Assembly (NCBI GenBank): GCA_947579605.1
Contig: OX388309.1
Span: forward strand, 13,772,713-13,836,712
Direction: 5' to 3'
DNA from: Athripsodes cinereus
Lineage: Eukaryota > Arthropoda > Insecta > Trichoptera > Leptoceridae
DNA length: 64,000 nucleotides
In this document: positions 34,806-46,159 of the stretch, piece by piece
Numbering within the stretch: the first letter of the stretch is position 1
How the letters are laid out: the number at the start of each line of letters is the position of its first letter
Notes under the pieces: generated by a model
Seen by the model: only the letters and a program-made list of their open reading frames with translations
What the model was told of the DNA's origin: nothing
Databases searched by the model: none
Made by a program: the position numbers and the translations under genes

Positions 34806-36569
34806 CAAGAAGAAGTGAAACGAAAGAGGACGGGTACAAGTGTGAACAGTATGAAAGGGATAAAAGATAAGGATGGATGTGTGTTAGTGATTGATGAATG
34901 TGTGTTACGGAGATGGAAGGAGTATTTCGAAGATCTGTTTGAATGTGATGGTACAAATGAGAATGAGTATGACGACATTGAAAGCAGTGTGAATGAAAAC
35001 GATATGATAGACATGAATGAGATTATGAATGCATTAAAAAAAGCGAAGTGCGGTAAAGCTGTAGGGTATGATTGTGTTGCCGTTGAGCTCATCAAGTCTG
35101 GTGGACCGGGGGCTCTCGCGTGGTGCTTGGAGCTTTTCAACGATTGTTGGAGAGAAGGCGTCACACCAGAGGATTGGAGGAGGGCTATCATCTGCCCCCT
35201 GTACAAAGGGAAAGGCTCTAGACTTGAATGCGGGAGTTATCGGGCTATTAGCTTGCTGAGCTCAATAGGGAAATTGTATGGTAGAATTTTGATTGAGAGA
35301 GTACGAAAGATAACTGAATGTAAGATATGGGATGCGCAAGGAGCTTTTTTGAATGGCAGAGGGTGCACCGATCAGATCTTCTCCCTGCGAATGGTTATAG
35401 AGAAGTTTCTGGGTAAACACCAGAGGCTTTTTTGTGCATTCGTGGATCTGGAGAAAGCATATGATCGAGTGGACCGGGAAAGGTTGTGGCGCGTGTTGTC
35501 GGAGTATGGGGTGAGCAGCCAGTTGATCCGCGCAATATCTTCACTTTACGTGGGAAGCTCCGCTTGCGTGAGGGTAAATAATACTCTCTCGGAGTGGTTT
35601 GTCCTCACCAAGGGAGTGAAGCAAGGTTGTGTCATGTCTCCGTGGCTGTTCAACTTATTCTTCGACTACTGTATGCGACCTGTGAAAGAGATGGATGTTG
35701 GTGTCGAGCTGAATGGGTTTCGGGTGAATGCATTGATGTACGCAGATGATTTGGTGTTAATGGCTGAGAGTGAAAGGGACTTACAAGAGATTGTTACGTG
35801 TGTGTATGATAGTTGCAATTTGAATGGTTTGAAAATGAATGTTATGAAGACGAAAGTTCTTGTTTTTGAAAGAGAGAATGAAAAAACGATTTGCGAGATT
35901 AAAGTTGGTGACGAATGTTTGGAGCAAGTAAGTGAGTATGTATATTTGGGAAGTATGTTTACGAGGGATGGAAGATGCGATAGGGACATTGAAAGAAGGA
36001 AAGTGGCCGGTGCTAGAGTGAACGGTGCACTTCGACCCATTGTCAGCAATGGCAATGTGTCGAACATGGCTAAAATGCTGGTGCACAATACCATTCTGGT
36101 ACCGTCACTTACATATGCAAGCGAGACATGGACGTGGCTGAAGAAGGACGAAAGTGGAATAAATGCAGTGTAGATGCGATCGTTAAGAAGAATGGTTGGT
36201 AAAACGCTGCGTGATAGAGTGAAGAATGAGGATATTAGAAGAATGAGCGGATGCAAGAAGAGTGTTGTGGACAGAATGCGCGTGAATAAACTACGGTGGT
36301 TTGGACACGTTGAACGAATGAACGAAGTAAGAATGACAAAGAGGATATACTTGTCTGAAAGAAAAGGTGTGAGGAAGCGCGGACGTCCGAGAACCACGTG
36401 GCTTGATCACGTGGATCAAATTCTCAAGGACGGCCGCGTGTTGAGTAAGAGGAATCGACGTGCGTGTATGAGAAACTGTATGAATGTGGAGGAAGCGAAG
36501 GAGGTGTGTAAAGATAGATCTGTGTGGCGTTCCGTTCTCTCTGCCTACCCCACTTGGGATACGGCGTGA
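34806..36569 (+). pseudogene. LINE reverse transcriptase, 5'-truncated with one nonsense codon
   Basis: One frame runs from the insertion boundary to 36569, interrupted only by TAG at 36171-36173. The RT palm is complete, with AFVDLEKAYDRVD, GVKQGCVMSPWLFNLFFDYC and catalytic MYADD. The C-terminal domain after the stop starts MRSLRRMVGKTLRD and ends SAYPTWDTA. In copy 1 the same codon is GAG (Glu), so the TAG is a single G-to-T change in this copy. The endonuclease is missing through 5' truncation. It is dead as an autonomous element, but the frame is otherwise well preserved, indicating a fairly recent insertion. Confidence 0.92.
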
Positions 36570-36597
36570 GGGTATAGTATAGTATAGTATAGTATAG
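34806..36597 (+). mobile_element. 5'-truncated LINE (family L1S), copy 2
   Basis: The insertion is precisely delimited by a 13-bp target duplication. It starts inside the coding sequence, contains the reverse transcriptase and C-terminal domain, and ends 28 bp after the stop in a (TATAG)n tail (36572-36597). It lies in the Dop1R1 intron in sense orientation. The clade is uncertain: motifs such as MYADDLVLMAES and NGLKMNVMKTK fit the RTE-like group of endonuclease-RT LINEs. Confidence 0.93.
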
Positions 36598-36610
36598 TAC
36601 AAGAAGACAA
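36598..36610. repeat. Target duplication, right side of LINE copy 2
   Basis: tacaagaagacaa, identical to 34793-34805; it directly follows the (TATAG)n tail. Confidence 0.9.
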
Positions 36611-37024
36611 ACTTCTCTGTAGAAAGTCGTGGGTTGAAAAGAAATATCACATTATTTTTATTATATTTTAATAATACACCTTAAATATTATGATCTTATA
36701 CATAAATGATTTGATGAAGTCGTGGGAATCATAAAAATGTCGTTTAAACTCTGAACACTCACATTCCCCAAAGAGTTTAGCAGCGAAAATAAAAAATAAA
36801 GATAAAAAATATTTAAACCTCTGGATATAAAAACGAATTTACCAATTCTTTGTTATCAGGTAAACACTCCACAAAAAATTAAATATTTTCCAACTCGAAA
36901 TATTCATGCTGTGAACAATGAGTATAAAATAGTGGATATAGTAAATTGAGATTCATACAATATTTCATGGCCGGTTCCAATAATTAATAAATATTTTAAT
37001 AATTAACTACACAGACAAGAAAAA

Positions 37025-37108
37025 CTATCTATCCGTTACTATCAGTTAATATTTATTGTGTTACATACTTTACACAGTAGATTTTAACTGATAGTAATGG
37101 ATAGATAG
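37025..37108. repeat. Short hairpin, 25-bp arms
   Basis: The arms at 37025-37049 and 37084-37108 (ttaactgatagtaatggat and its complement) pair with one mismatch around a 34-bp loop. It may be a small MITE remnant. A second hairpin with 14-bp arms (cagtaataatcaac) lies at 37497-37540. Confidence 0.6.
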
Positions 37109-37599
37109 ATTATTGAAACTGACCATTAAACTAGCATAATACATGAATGCTCATAGAGTTAATGTTATTCTATACTACTATAATAATTCTTGCTGTTGCT
37201 TATAAAACAGATCGTATTATTATCTACACTTTAGTTTAATGGAAATCTTTTTTTGTAATTAGAAAATCGTTTACTATAGTTGTATGAAAGATGTAGAAGA
37301 TCTTCGTACAGGAATGGATGGGAATAAGCTAAGAAGAAGTATGTTTCTATTAGGTACATACACGTATTAACTTTTCGATTTTCGAATAGGATACACTATG
37401 AAAGTTTATTTTAATTTAGATAATAAAAATAAAACACTGTAACTTTCACTTAATTGTTTTGTTATAATTTAAAGCTTTTCGGACATAGTCCATCTTCAGT
37501 AATAATCAACTATCAACTATGTGTAAGTTGATTATTACTGGTATTATTTTATTAAAATCATTACTTTTGAGAAAATGAATGGATAACCATTCCGTTGTT

Positions 37600-37635
37600 T
37601 TTGCCTATCCCACTTGGGATGCGGCATGAGAGCAA
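37600..37635 (+). repeat. Isolated LINE/SINE 3' tail fragment
   Basis: cctatcccacttgggatgcg matches the last bases of LINE family L1S and the tail of repeat family S. No more of either is present, so this is a very short, 5'-truncated copy. Confidence 0.55.
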
Positions 37636-37715
37636 ATATAGATAACTATGTTTAATTTACTTACTAAAGCGTAAAATATCTTTTCTGTAGACTTATTTTT
37701 ATTTAATGTTTACAG

Positions 37716-37955
37716 ATACAGCAGATGGGTGACGCGTCGTGTGGCCATAGGCACAATCGCGACGATATGGCTCCTAGCAGCCCTCATCAGCTTTGTGCCA
37801 ATATCTTTAGGTCTTCACCGTCCTCAAGGAGTTGCTGAACAACCGCCACAGCCCAGACCCACATGCGCCTTGGACCTTACTCCAACATATGCCGTGGTTT
37901 CCAGCTGTATCAGCTTTTATGTTCCTTGCATTGTGATGATTAGCATATACTGCAG
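37716..37955 (+). CDS. Dop1R1: Dopamine D1-like receptor, exon with TM4-TM5
   Basis: The 240-bp exon lies between tttacag and gtttgt. It continues the split Arg codon with YSRWVTRRVA, then TM4 (IATIWLLAALISFVPISLG), the second outer loop with the conserved disulfide Cys (PTCALDLTP), and TM5 (YAVVSSCISFYVPCIVMISIY). The three TM5 serines (SSC-S) contact the catechol hydroxyls of dopamine in this family. It ends in another AG|A split Arg. The second outer loop has a Pro/Gln-rich insert (EQPPQPRP), which is variable among insects. The phase agrees with the flanking exons. Confidence 0.95.
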
Positions 37956-38444
37956 GTTTGTTAATAAATACATACACATTTGTAGGGCTCAATCATATAG
38001 ACTTTTGAGTACTAAACAAAGTTGATAACTTTTCAAAATAAGCCTCTTCTCATTTTCTTGTAATGATACTTTTTAAATATATACACAATTGTAGGGCTCA
38101 ATAATATACCAAAAATGTAATAAGTTTTATTTCAACTTGCTTTTTAAATATTATAGACATGTTTAACACACCGATTCAATGAAACTATAAAAAGATCACT
38201 GACGACTTAGGGGTCTCCTTTAGTCCCATTTCTTTATTTCTTTCTTCATTAGACATGATTGACTTTATTCGCATTGGTGTTTTGTTATATAAAACTAAAC
38301 AATGTTTGCAAGTTTTGCTGGTTCTTTAGTTTTAATTTGTTTAGCGGTATATTATTAATTATGGTAGATTTATTTGAGAAATATACTAAAAATTTCAAAT
38401 GTCATATCTCATATTTCAAAAAGTATTTATATGAGTCATTTTTA

Positions 38445-38580
38445 CATCTTAAATTCAGCGATGAGATTCGTTACACATCATAAATCTATTAATTTATATT
38501 CGCGCGGACAGCTTGTTGCATGTTTAATATGCAGCTGGTCTGCTGGCTACCCCACTTTTAATGTATGCCATGTTAGTATA
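38445..38580 (+). repeat. Short interspersed repeat family S, copy 3, in the TM5-TM6 intron
   Basis: Sense-strand copy reading attcagcgatgagattcgtt, gcagctggtctgctggctac and ccccactttt, ending tatgccatgttagtata. It lies inside the 785-bp intron 37956-38740. Confidence 0.72.
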
Positions 38581-38740
38581 TCATTATATATATTATTGTT
38601 TTCAGCTTTGGTGAATTTGCGATTAAGTTAATTATTATAATTCTTTAAGTCTCTTTGGTAGTGTTTCAGTTGTTTTCGTATTAATATGTAGGTAGGTAAG
38701 AATTAATTAATTTTTATATTAAATCGTTACTTTTTTATAG

Positions 38741-38988
38741 ATTATACTGCTATGCACAAAAACATGTCAAATCAATACGAGCCGTTACTAGGACAGTTCA
38801 ATTACCAGATAATCGAACTAAAAGTGTCCGCACTCGAGTTCAAACCCACGTCCAGTCATCGCCATACCATGTATCTGACCACAAAGCAGCTATCACAGTC
38901 GGTATCATCATGGGAGTCTTTCTTGTTTGCTGGGTTCCATTCTTCTGTGTTAATATTGTGGCAGCATTCTGCAAAACTTGTATTCCAG
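38741..38988 (+). CDS. Dop1R1: Dopamine D1-like receptor, exon with the third inner loop and TM6
   Basis: The 248-bp exon lies between ttttatag and gtatgt. It encodes [16 protein letters not shown], a short third inner loop of about 45 residues with basic patches ([15 protein letters not shown]), [12 protein letters not shown], and TM6 with the CWVPFF rotamer-switch motif. It ends at CKTCIP and a split Gly codon (G|GT). The short inner loop is typical of D1-like, Gs-coupled receptors, in contrast to the long loop of D2-like receptors. Confidence 0.95.
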
Positions 38989-39321
38989 GTATGTTTTGCA
39001 AATTCAAATGAAAAATAAATTGTACTAAAAATATTTTAATTTTAGTAACATTTGCATAGTAGTTTATTAATGTTGACATTATGTAACAGTATTCAATTGA
39101 TGTAGCGAATAATTAACTTTAATCGCCTCGAGCTTTAGGGAAGTACTCAAACTCAAATCAATAATAAACAAAGTTATGAATTATTATTACTAAGAAAAGG
39201 TCGAAATGTACAAATTTGATTGTCGGTCTGTTACATAATTCCCAAATTCTTCGTCAGAATGGATATTAACTAGAAAAGCGTTTAAATTATTTCAAATATA
39301 AATTAATAACTTACATTTCAG

Positions 39322-39638
39322 GTTTGGCATTCAAAATCCTCTCATGGCTTGGTTACTCCAACTCGGCATTTAACCCTATTATTTATTCCATCTTCAACAC
39401 AGAATTCAGGGAGGCCTTCAAGAGAATCCTTACATCGAGATATCCACCCTGCTGCGGATACCAGTCTGTGAGGGGAGTAAAGGAAGGAGTCAAGAACGAT
39501 AACTTTGTCACAGATTATGGTACCAAGTCATTAGTTGTACGTAAGCATAGTGGGTCATTAAGAGAATGTTCCTTTGTCGGAGCCACACCGAGGTCCTCTG
39601 TGGAGTCGGTAAGAAATTTGAAAGACAGTCAGATATGA
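39322..39638 (+). CDS. Dop1R1: Dopamine D1-like receptor, last coding exon with TM7 and C-tail
   Basis: The acceptor acatttcag precedes GT, completing the Gly codon. The exon encodes the TM6-TM7 link, TM7 ([16 protein letters not shown], with the NPxxY motif), helix 8 ([12 protein letters not shown]), a vicinal Cys pair (PPCCGY) as a likely palmitoylation site, and a C-tail rich in Ser/Thr ([19 protein letters not shown]) suited to kinase and arrestin regulation. It ends KDSQI and TGA at 39636-39638. The intron before it is 333 bp. Confidence 0.95.
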
Positions 39639-41672
39639 CCTCAGGATGATGGGATGCAACATTCCAGTTACAGTGGTTTGTTGGATTCCGTTGATGTTGT
39701 TTGAATACTAGAAATTAAAATGTATATATATTTAATTATTAATAATAAAATATGAAAGCCTACTTTTATAGCTACTATATTCAGAATAATGTCATATCCA
39801 AAAAACCATATCCTGTTGATATAATTTATAGTTTAAAAATACTGAAAACTTCAAATTACTATTTTTCACGATCGTTAGACATTTCAAATCCAAATATATT
39901 TTATTTTGTGTCCATTTTTATACCAATCGTTTATTCTAATGTACTTAATATGTTGAACTTAGTTCTCTTCCTTGAAGCTTTAATTGGTTTTTACAAATGA
40001 TACGATAGGTGAATTGTGAAATTCAGAACTATGTTTTATGAAGAATCATAAGATTATTTTTTATGTAACTTTTAATGAAACTGTATATATTTCATAGTAA
40101 GTTCTTGACAAATTTGCGACCACTATACTCTTAGATATTTTAGAAAAAGTTTCGACTATTAATCACTTACTATTATGATGTACTTTTTGACATATCTTGA
40201 ACTTGCTAACAATTTGATAATACGTAATACAAATCAAACATAAATATAAAATATATTCATCAAATAATGTAATGAACATGAGCTTCTCATTAATTTATAG
40301 GCACGTCTTACTTGAATATATAGAATAATGATATATAGGTAACCTATTAAGAAAATTATTGTTTAAGTACTGTAGTAGAATTACTATGAGTATGTACGAG
40401 AATAACATTATTAAAACCGCAGAATTTTGTTATAATTTCATATGAAGACTTTACTTAGAATAATTAATAGAGAAATTAATTTATTAATATTATGTATGTA
40501 TTATCACCTATGTAGAAACAGCATTGTGTTACACAGGTACATACGTAGTTGCCATTGTTACAAATCTCGTAGGTACTACGCAAAATTGTAATCGAAAATA
40601 TCTACGTAGTATTCAAAATAATGTTTCATTCTGTCAATATCACAAAATTTTGTGAGAAACATGCTTTATATTTATTTGAATAATATAATAGAATAAATAT
40701 TTAATATATTTTGTTAGTTCCCTCTCACATAAGATGAATAACTTGTATATTATGTAAAAACGTAAAACTATAAACTAAATGTAAGATTTAATATAAACAA
40801 GTATTTGAAAGCAATAAATGTTTTAATGTTTAGTAATCTAAAATGTTAAGTATAAATTAATATTGCCAATAATATATTTTAATTAATATCCTCTTTATTG
40901 ATAGTTTTTGAAGTAAAAAAAGTTTCAGTTAAAAGTGTTTTGTGATAAACATTGCTAAAACGTATAATGAAATTATTATTATTTAGGAAATTCTCTAAGA
41001 AGAATATGTTTTGATTTTCCTTTTTATTCCCGCTATTTATAATACGTTTTTAATTGCTCTCTTCCTTCTCGTAAAGAATTCTATGAGGCTTAAAAATAAA
41101 AGTTAATTAATTCTTTGAGAATTCTTTCTCCGTTGTCGCACCTTTCTTAAGTTTCACGGGACCATTTCAGATTTTTTATTGTCTCCGTAAACAATATAAG
41201 ATTATACTTTAGTTTATTGTTATGATAATAAAAAAAATCTATTCACTTTACTCTGTTAGAATTAAATGTGAGTGTAATGAGTTTTATTGTGCACCTTATT
41301 GAAAATATTCAACAATTATCTCTACCACTCTTTAAATAAAGCAGTGTGATTGAAAGCATTCAAAGTTTATTCTAATTATTTAAATTATCGATGGATATTA
41401 TATTGAAGTTACATAATATTGATTTCGATTCTCACTTAATTATTAAATTGTCCCCATATATTACCCGCTTTGCTATACCCACTTACTATTAAATTGTTTT
41501 GTGCTTTAAATTTATTCTACTATCTTGATTCCATTCATATTTTCCACTGTGATACTTGTTAGTACCTATAATTACATTTAAATAGAATATTAATAAATAT
41601 TATGTTTTATAATTATTATGTCGAGACGTTTCCTTATTTTTATAATAAAATTATATATTAATGAATCTGTGC
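39639..41672 (+). other. Dop1R1 3' UTR and downstream flank
   Basis: AT-rich and non-coding. Several AATAAA-like signals occur (the first near 39742), so the transcript end cannot be placed from sequence alone. No repeat or frame stands out. Confidence 0.5.
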
Positions 41673-42080
41673 CAAGGTGAACTGAAAAAAAACACTATTT
41701 AAGTAACTTCCAATTGACTTTATTAAATACGCTAGTATTCGGAGACTCTAGATTTCATATATTCAGGCCTAGTCAAAACACATGTAAGCGTTACGTTTTC
41801 GATTCGTTTTCGTTCAAACAAGACGAGGTTGCGAGAACGCGTCAATTTTCGGAGTTACTTGTGTATTTTAACTCCGAAAATTGACGCGTTCTCGCAACGT
41901 CGTCCGCGTTTGAACGAAAACGAAACGAAAACGTAACGCTTAAATTTGTTTTGACTAGGCCTAATTATCTATCAGGCTATTATAAATAGATGGAGTCGAG
42001 AATTTCCGAATACTAGTAAGCGTTGTGAATAAAAACAATTGGAAGTTAATTAAATAGTTTTTTTTTTTCAGTTCACCTTG
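41673..42080. mobile_element. Outer MITE with terminal inverted repeats, interrupted by another palindromic element
   Basis: The left end, caaggtgaactgaaaaaaaa, and the matching right end at 42061-42080 are reverse complements. Pairing extends about 45 bp (to cttccaattg) and recurs at agtattcgga. It encodes no protein. The flanks show no clear target duplication, although aatctgtgccaa occurs both just before the element (41663-41674) and about 40 bp after it (near 42120). Confidence 0.75.
41765..41962. mobile_element. Inner palindromic element, AGGCCT family, copy 1
   Basis: A 198-bp near-perfect palindrome beginning aggcctagtcaaaac and ending in its complement. The arms contain gttacgttttcg and gagaacgcgtcaattttcgg, with the centre near acttgtgtatttta. 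It lies inside the outer MITE and resembles 48119-48319 in length, ends and centre. Confidence 0.82.
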
Positions 42081-43065
42081 AAATGGACTTCCAACAAGTA
42101 CCTTTGATAAACAATATCAAAATCTGTGCCAAATTTATTTTATAATTAAATATTTTGTATCAATCTATCCACAAAGCTATTGATGTTGACTGGTTCATGA
42201 TAATTTTGTTTATTTCCATTTTAAATTTAATCTAAAGATTTGATTAAATTGTTTTAAATGAAATTATCGATATAAAATTACCTGTTTTCGTATTCCATTA
42301 ATACAAAAATATAATGCTTTTTTTGTTTTCTAAACAAATAATTCAAAAAATGAAAATAAATTATCTTTCTTCATATAAATTCACATAATTATTTCACCTT
42401 CAACTCGATATACACGTATTCATGCACACACATAATAATTATAATGTAACTAAGGACTTCTCATTCGTCACTTAACCAGTGAAGAGACAATTTTATCAAA
42501 GAAATAAATTTCTTTGTGTGTAACTATTCCACTTAGGATAATCATCGTTTTGGATTTGTGTGATTTTGTATATCATTATGTGTAAAGCTAAAATTTTTTA
42601 TTAACCTATTGATGAAATCGATATAAAATATCTATGGTGAGAAATATAATATTAGTTATGAATGTAGATTTAAAATAATATAATGAATATTACTCTGTAC
42701 GCAGATTCTTAAGTATGTATGTAGGTGTATTTATTAAAATAATGAAAAATTATTTAGTTTCAAATATATGTATGGACTGTTGTGTGTAAGTATAATAAAA
42801 TGAAATGAGAAACATGTGTTTAAATTTATATTAAAATGTAATCAACTGTCCTCAATGTTGTATTTTTTTTGTAGCGTAAAATATATATTCAGATGGTATC
42901 TTCATATGTTCCTTATATGCTACTAATGCATTGGCTACGACAATTATGAGAAAATTTTCACTACTTACGATGATACTATTAGATACATGAGGATAAGAAA
43001 TAGGTATATCTTTAATTACAAAAATCATTAATTTGTGATGCTTATTATAAAAATATAAATCTATC
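42081..43065. other. AT-rich flank, no gene seen
   Basis: No frame, repeat or RNA signature beyond AT-rich background. Confidence 0.5.
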
Positions 43066-43587
43066 TGAATTAATTATAAATAAAACACTTATTTATAGTA
43101 TATCCACAGTGACTTTTTATTGGACGCGAGCCGGCTTTCAAGAGTTTCCGCTCTCATCATCAGGCTAGCGAAAAGTAAAGAAATTACAAGTTGGTGGCGA
43201 ATATATAGTATGTTATTGGATAGCAAAACAAAAGTGGTGACTAAGACAGCGGAAACAAACAATTGAAATAGAGTACCGTTGTGGACAAATTTTAAGAAAA
43301 ACATCTCCAGCATTTGTCTTTTAACGATATTGGGGAAACAACAAAAACCCATATCAGATATGAGCATTATTTTTTTATGAGATAGCCTGCCTCTGAAAGT
43401 TAGTATACATAGAATGTGAATCTAATGAATATGGTAATTTTATGTTTTTATAAGGAAAATAAACATTAAAATTTAAATGAGTCTATACAATAATAAAATA
43501 ATTATTTTCACCGGAAAGCCGGCTCGCGTCCAATAAAAAGTCACTGTGGATATACTTAAAATAAGTATTTTATTTCTAATTAATTCA
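43066..43587. mobile_element. TIR element of about 522 bp
   Basis: Terminal inverted repeats of about 75 bp, from tgaattaatta inwards through agtatatccacagtgac and ggacgcgagccggcttt, are near perfect. The interior has no transposase frame; the longest open stretch is about 90 codons and unrecognised. It is non-autonomous, of unknown superfamily. Confidence 0.8.
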
Positions 43588-43620
43588 ACATGAATTTCCA
43601 CCAAGTACCGTCGGTTGAAA

Positions 43621-43792
43621 ATACTACTACTACTACTACTATACCATCACGGCATATCCCACAAGTGGGGTAGCCAGCAGACCAGCTGCATGTAAGAAAC
43701 ATGCAAGTTGTCCTCTTCGTGCCAATATAAAATCAAGACATTCAGGATGGGTGGCAAACCTCATCGCTGACATTGTACATCTTGAAAATATC
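43621..43792 (-). repeat. Short interspersed repeat family S, copy 4, with (GTA)n tail
   Basis: The best preserved copy. On the - strand: cagcgatgaggtttgccacc, cttgattttatattggcacg, gaggacaacttgcatg, cagctggtctgctggctacc, tgtgggatatgccgtgatgg, then tatagtagtagtag. The ACT run at 43623-43641 is the tail seen from the + strand. The head has no box A or box B, so it is not an ordinary tRNA SINE. Confidence 0.78.
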
Positions 43793-46159
43793 AACTTTAT
43801 AAATCTATCTATTTCTACCACAAACCTGTGCATCCCAATAAGATCTTTAACAATATTATTAACTAATAAGAACTCTTTAAATGAAAAGACATCTGGTGGA
43901 AATTTTTCATTATATTTTTTGTTTTCAGTTGCAACCTCAGCTAAAATATCTTATACTCGTGTCCTGTTTATTTATTTATTCCTTGCTGTACATTGAGTAT
44001 GGTGCATATTTTTTATGGAGAAAAGCATTCGCAAGGACGTGAACTAAAAATTTGTTTCTTATCACGAACGAGGAGAAATTATTACCTAATATGTATGAAC
44101 TCAATTGGCATCATTAGTATTTATTTGAAAGAGATAAAATATTTATTAAAAAAAAGAAGTATCCAATGTCATCATTTTATTTAATAACATTTAAATCATA
44201 TGTTTTATTTTAGGTACATACCTACCTTAGTTTAGATAATTTGCATACACATCGTGAAAATTTGTTTTCTCACATCATTCAGATATAATTTTCATTTATT
44301 CTGCTCCATTTCCTTAAACTTGTTTTGAATATATTCGCTTCTTGAATTAACTAGCATCACCGTAGTTTGAATAAAAAAATTGCTGGAAACATTCAAGTAG
44401 CTATAATATTATTTTATATCATATTAACCTAAAAAATTCGTGAATGAGACATCTGTTGAAAGTTACGGTAAACTATTTACGTGAGATAGGTACCTATACG
44501 TTTGAAGCTGAAATTTTTTATTAGATACTTAAAATAATTTCAACGGTTTTGCTCCGTTGGAAATTTCATAGAAATAACACATAAAACCTTACATTGGTAT
44601 TTGTGGTGTTCACGTTGAATTTTCATAGATGTCTCTAGGAACACTGAATTATATAAATATTGAATATTGTGAGTTGTGTGTTCCACTGTAGATATGTGCA
44701 TTGTTATAATTTGATATTATCAAGAAATATCGGAATTTTTTGAATCATTTATTTATTTGTGCATTATATTTGATTATTGAGCGTTTCTCTATTGAGCGTA
44801 AGTTATTTTTGTCATAAATTCAAAACTAATTGAGAAGTATCATAGTCATTCGTGCGAGATTAAAAAACATTTTTTGAAAAAGAAATATATGGTTTTTTTC
44901 ATCGCAACGTAATGACAGTGCATTCATGTACATAAATGTATATATTAAGAATATTAAAACTGCAAATGAGGATAATTTGTATTTTAACTTGAAGTGGTAT
45001 AAACTTAATCACCTCTAAAGGATATATAAATTGCTTTACTATTATTTTATATGCTACTATACTAACCATATGAATATGAAGTACGTAAACCATAATCATT
45101 ATAGTACAATATGTCATATGGGATGAATAAATTAATAATAATTATTTGAACTTCAAGTTATAATAATAAATTGACTTCGTGCCTCTAAAGGCTCTTTTGT
45201 ATCCAACACTGACTGAACGGACTTTCGATTTTTAATAATCTTTATCTACATCACTAAAAAATGAAGAACTAATACAAAGACAACTTAAAATTATAGATAT
45301 TTCATTAGATCTTTATTTCACTTTTTATATCGACAAAAAACATAAAACGAACCGAAGAAACATTTAGTCGTTAAATGTGTCTCAACTACAAAATATGTTC
45401 TATGTAGTGAATTCATATAGCGGCTGTTCCACTCTAAACATCGCATCGTCTGAACAATAAGGTTCATTATGAGACTGAATAGTGAATAGGGAAGTTTCCT
45501 GAAAGAAACTTCAATGCGACAGCTGATATATTATTTTCTTGTTTTACATTTTTAAAAGGAAAATATCTCTTTATAGATAACCTCCAATTCAGTTTTATCT
45601 GTAAGTATGCATATAACGGACCATCCGCTTTCTCTAAATCCGCATTGATGTGTTTGATAAAATGTGTAAACCACCACATACTTTCATAATAAAGGTCCTG
45701 CGATACATGGAGTAACCTTTTCAATGATTTAAACGTCTGCTGTCCTGTTCACCAATGCAGCTCTCCATATATTATACTAATGGTATATTGTGTTTAATAT
45801 TTGTTAAGATTTGGTATGGTCCTCGCAAGGAATAGAACTACCACCCTATTCTATAAGCTTCCGAGCATAGATAAACTTTCGTGTGATACTTCTACTATTA
45901 ATGTTCACCACGTGGTAAAGGCACCTTATTAACTGCAACTTTTTAAAATACAGAAACTTCTTTCCATCACAATAAAAAATAGTCAATCAGGGTGGATGGG
46001 ATGTCCCATTGTTGAATTGTTCATGTTAATTTTCTTATGCATAAGGTTCTACGAACGAGTAATATTTATTATACTCAGCTCAGCTAAAAGTGATGCTACT
46101 CATCCCGAATGTTTTTTTTATTTGCGCGCATAAGACAGGCTGTATTTAATATTATTAAT
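43793..46159. other. AT-rich flank, no gene seen
   Basis: Short unremarkable open frames only. A 25-bp echo of the family S head (gtcaatcagggtggatggga) is at about 45989-46010. Confidence 0.45.

Larger units (their letters stand above)
28270..37715 (+). other. Dop1R1 intron after the TM1-TM3 exon (9,446 bp), transposon-rich
   Basis: A phase-2 intron bounded by gtatgt and ttacag, with the Arg codon split AG|A. It holds LINE copies at 28355-29164 and 34806-36597, a foldback element at 28850-29060, a SINE-like repeat at 31361-31497, a tRNA-derived SINE at 33192-33418, a foldback element at 33432-33778, and short hairpins near 37025-37108 and 37497-37540. The rest is AT-rich and featureless. Confidence 0.85.

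Noticed and set aside
35666..36397. 243-residue antisense frame in LINE copy 2
   Set aside because: Shadow of the reverse-transcriptase frame.
43639..43833. 64-residue frame MHRFVVEIDRF... as a small protein gene
   Set aside because: It coincides with repeat family S, of which several diverged copies in the window are broken; kept only as a remark about the SINE head.
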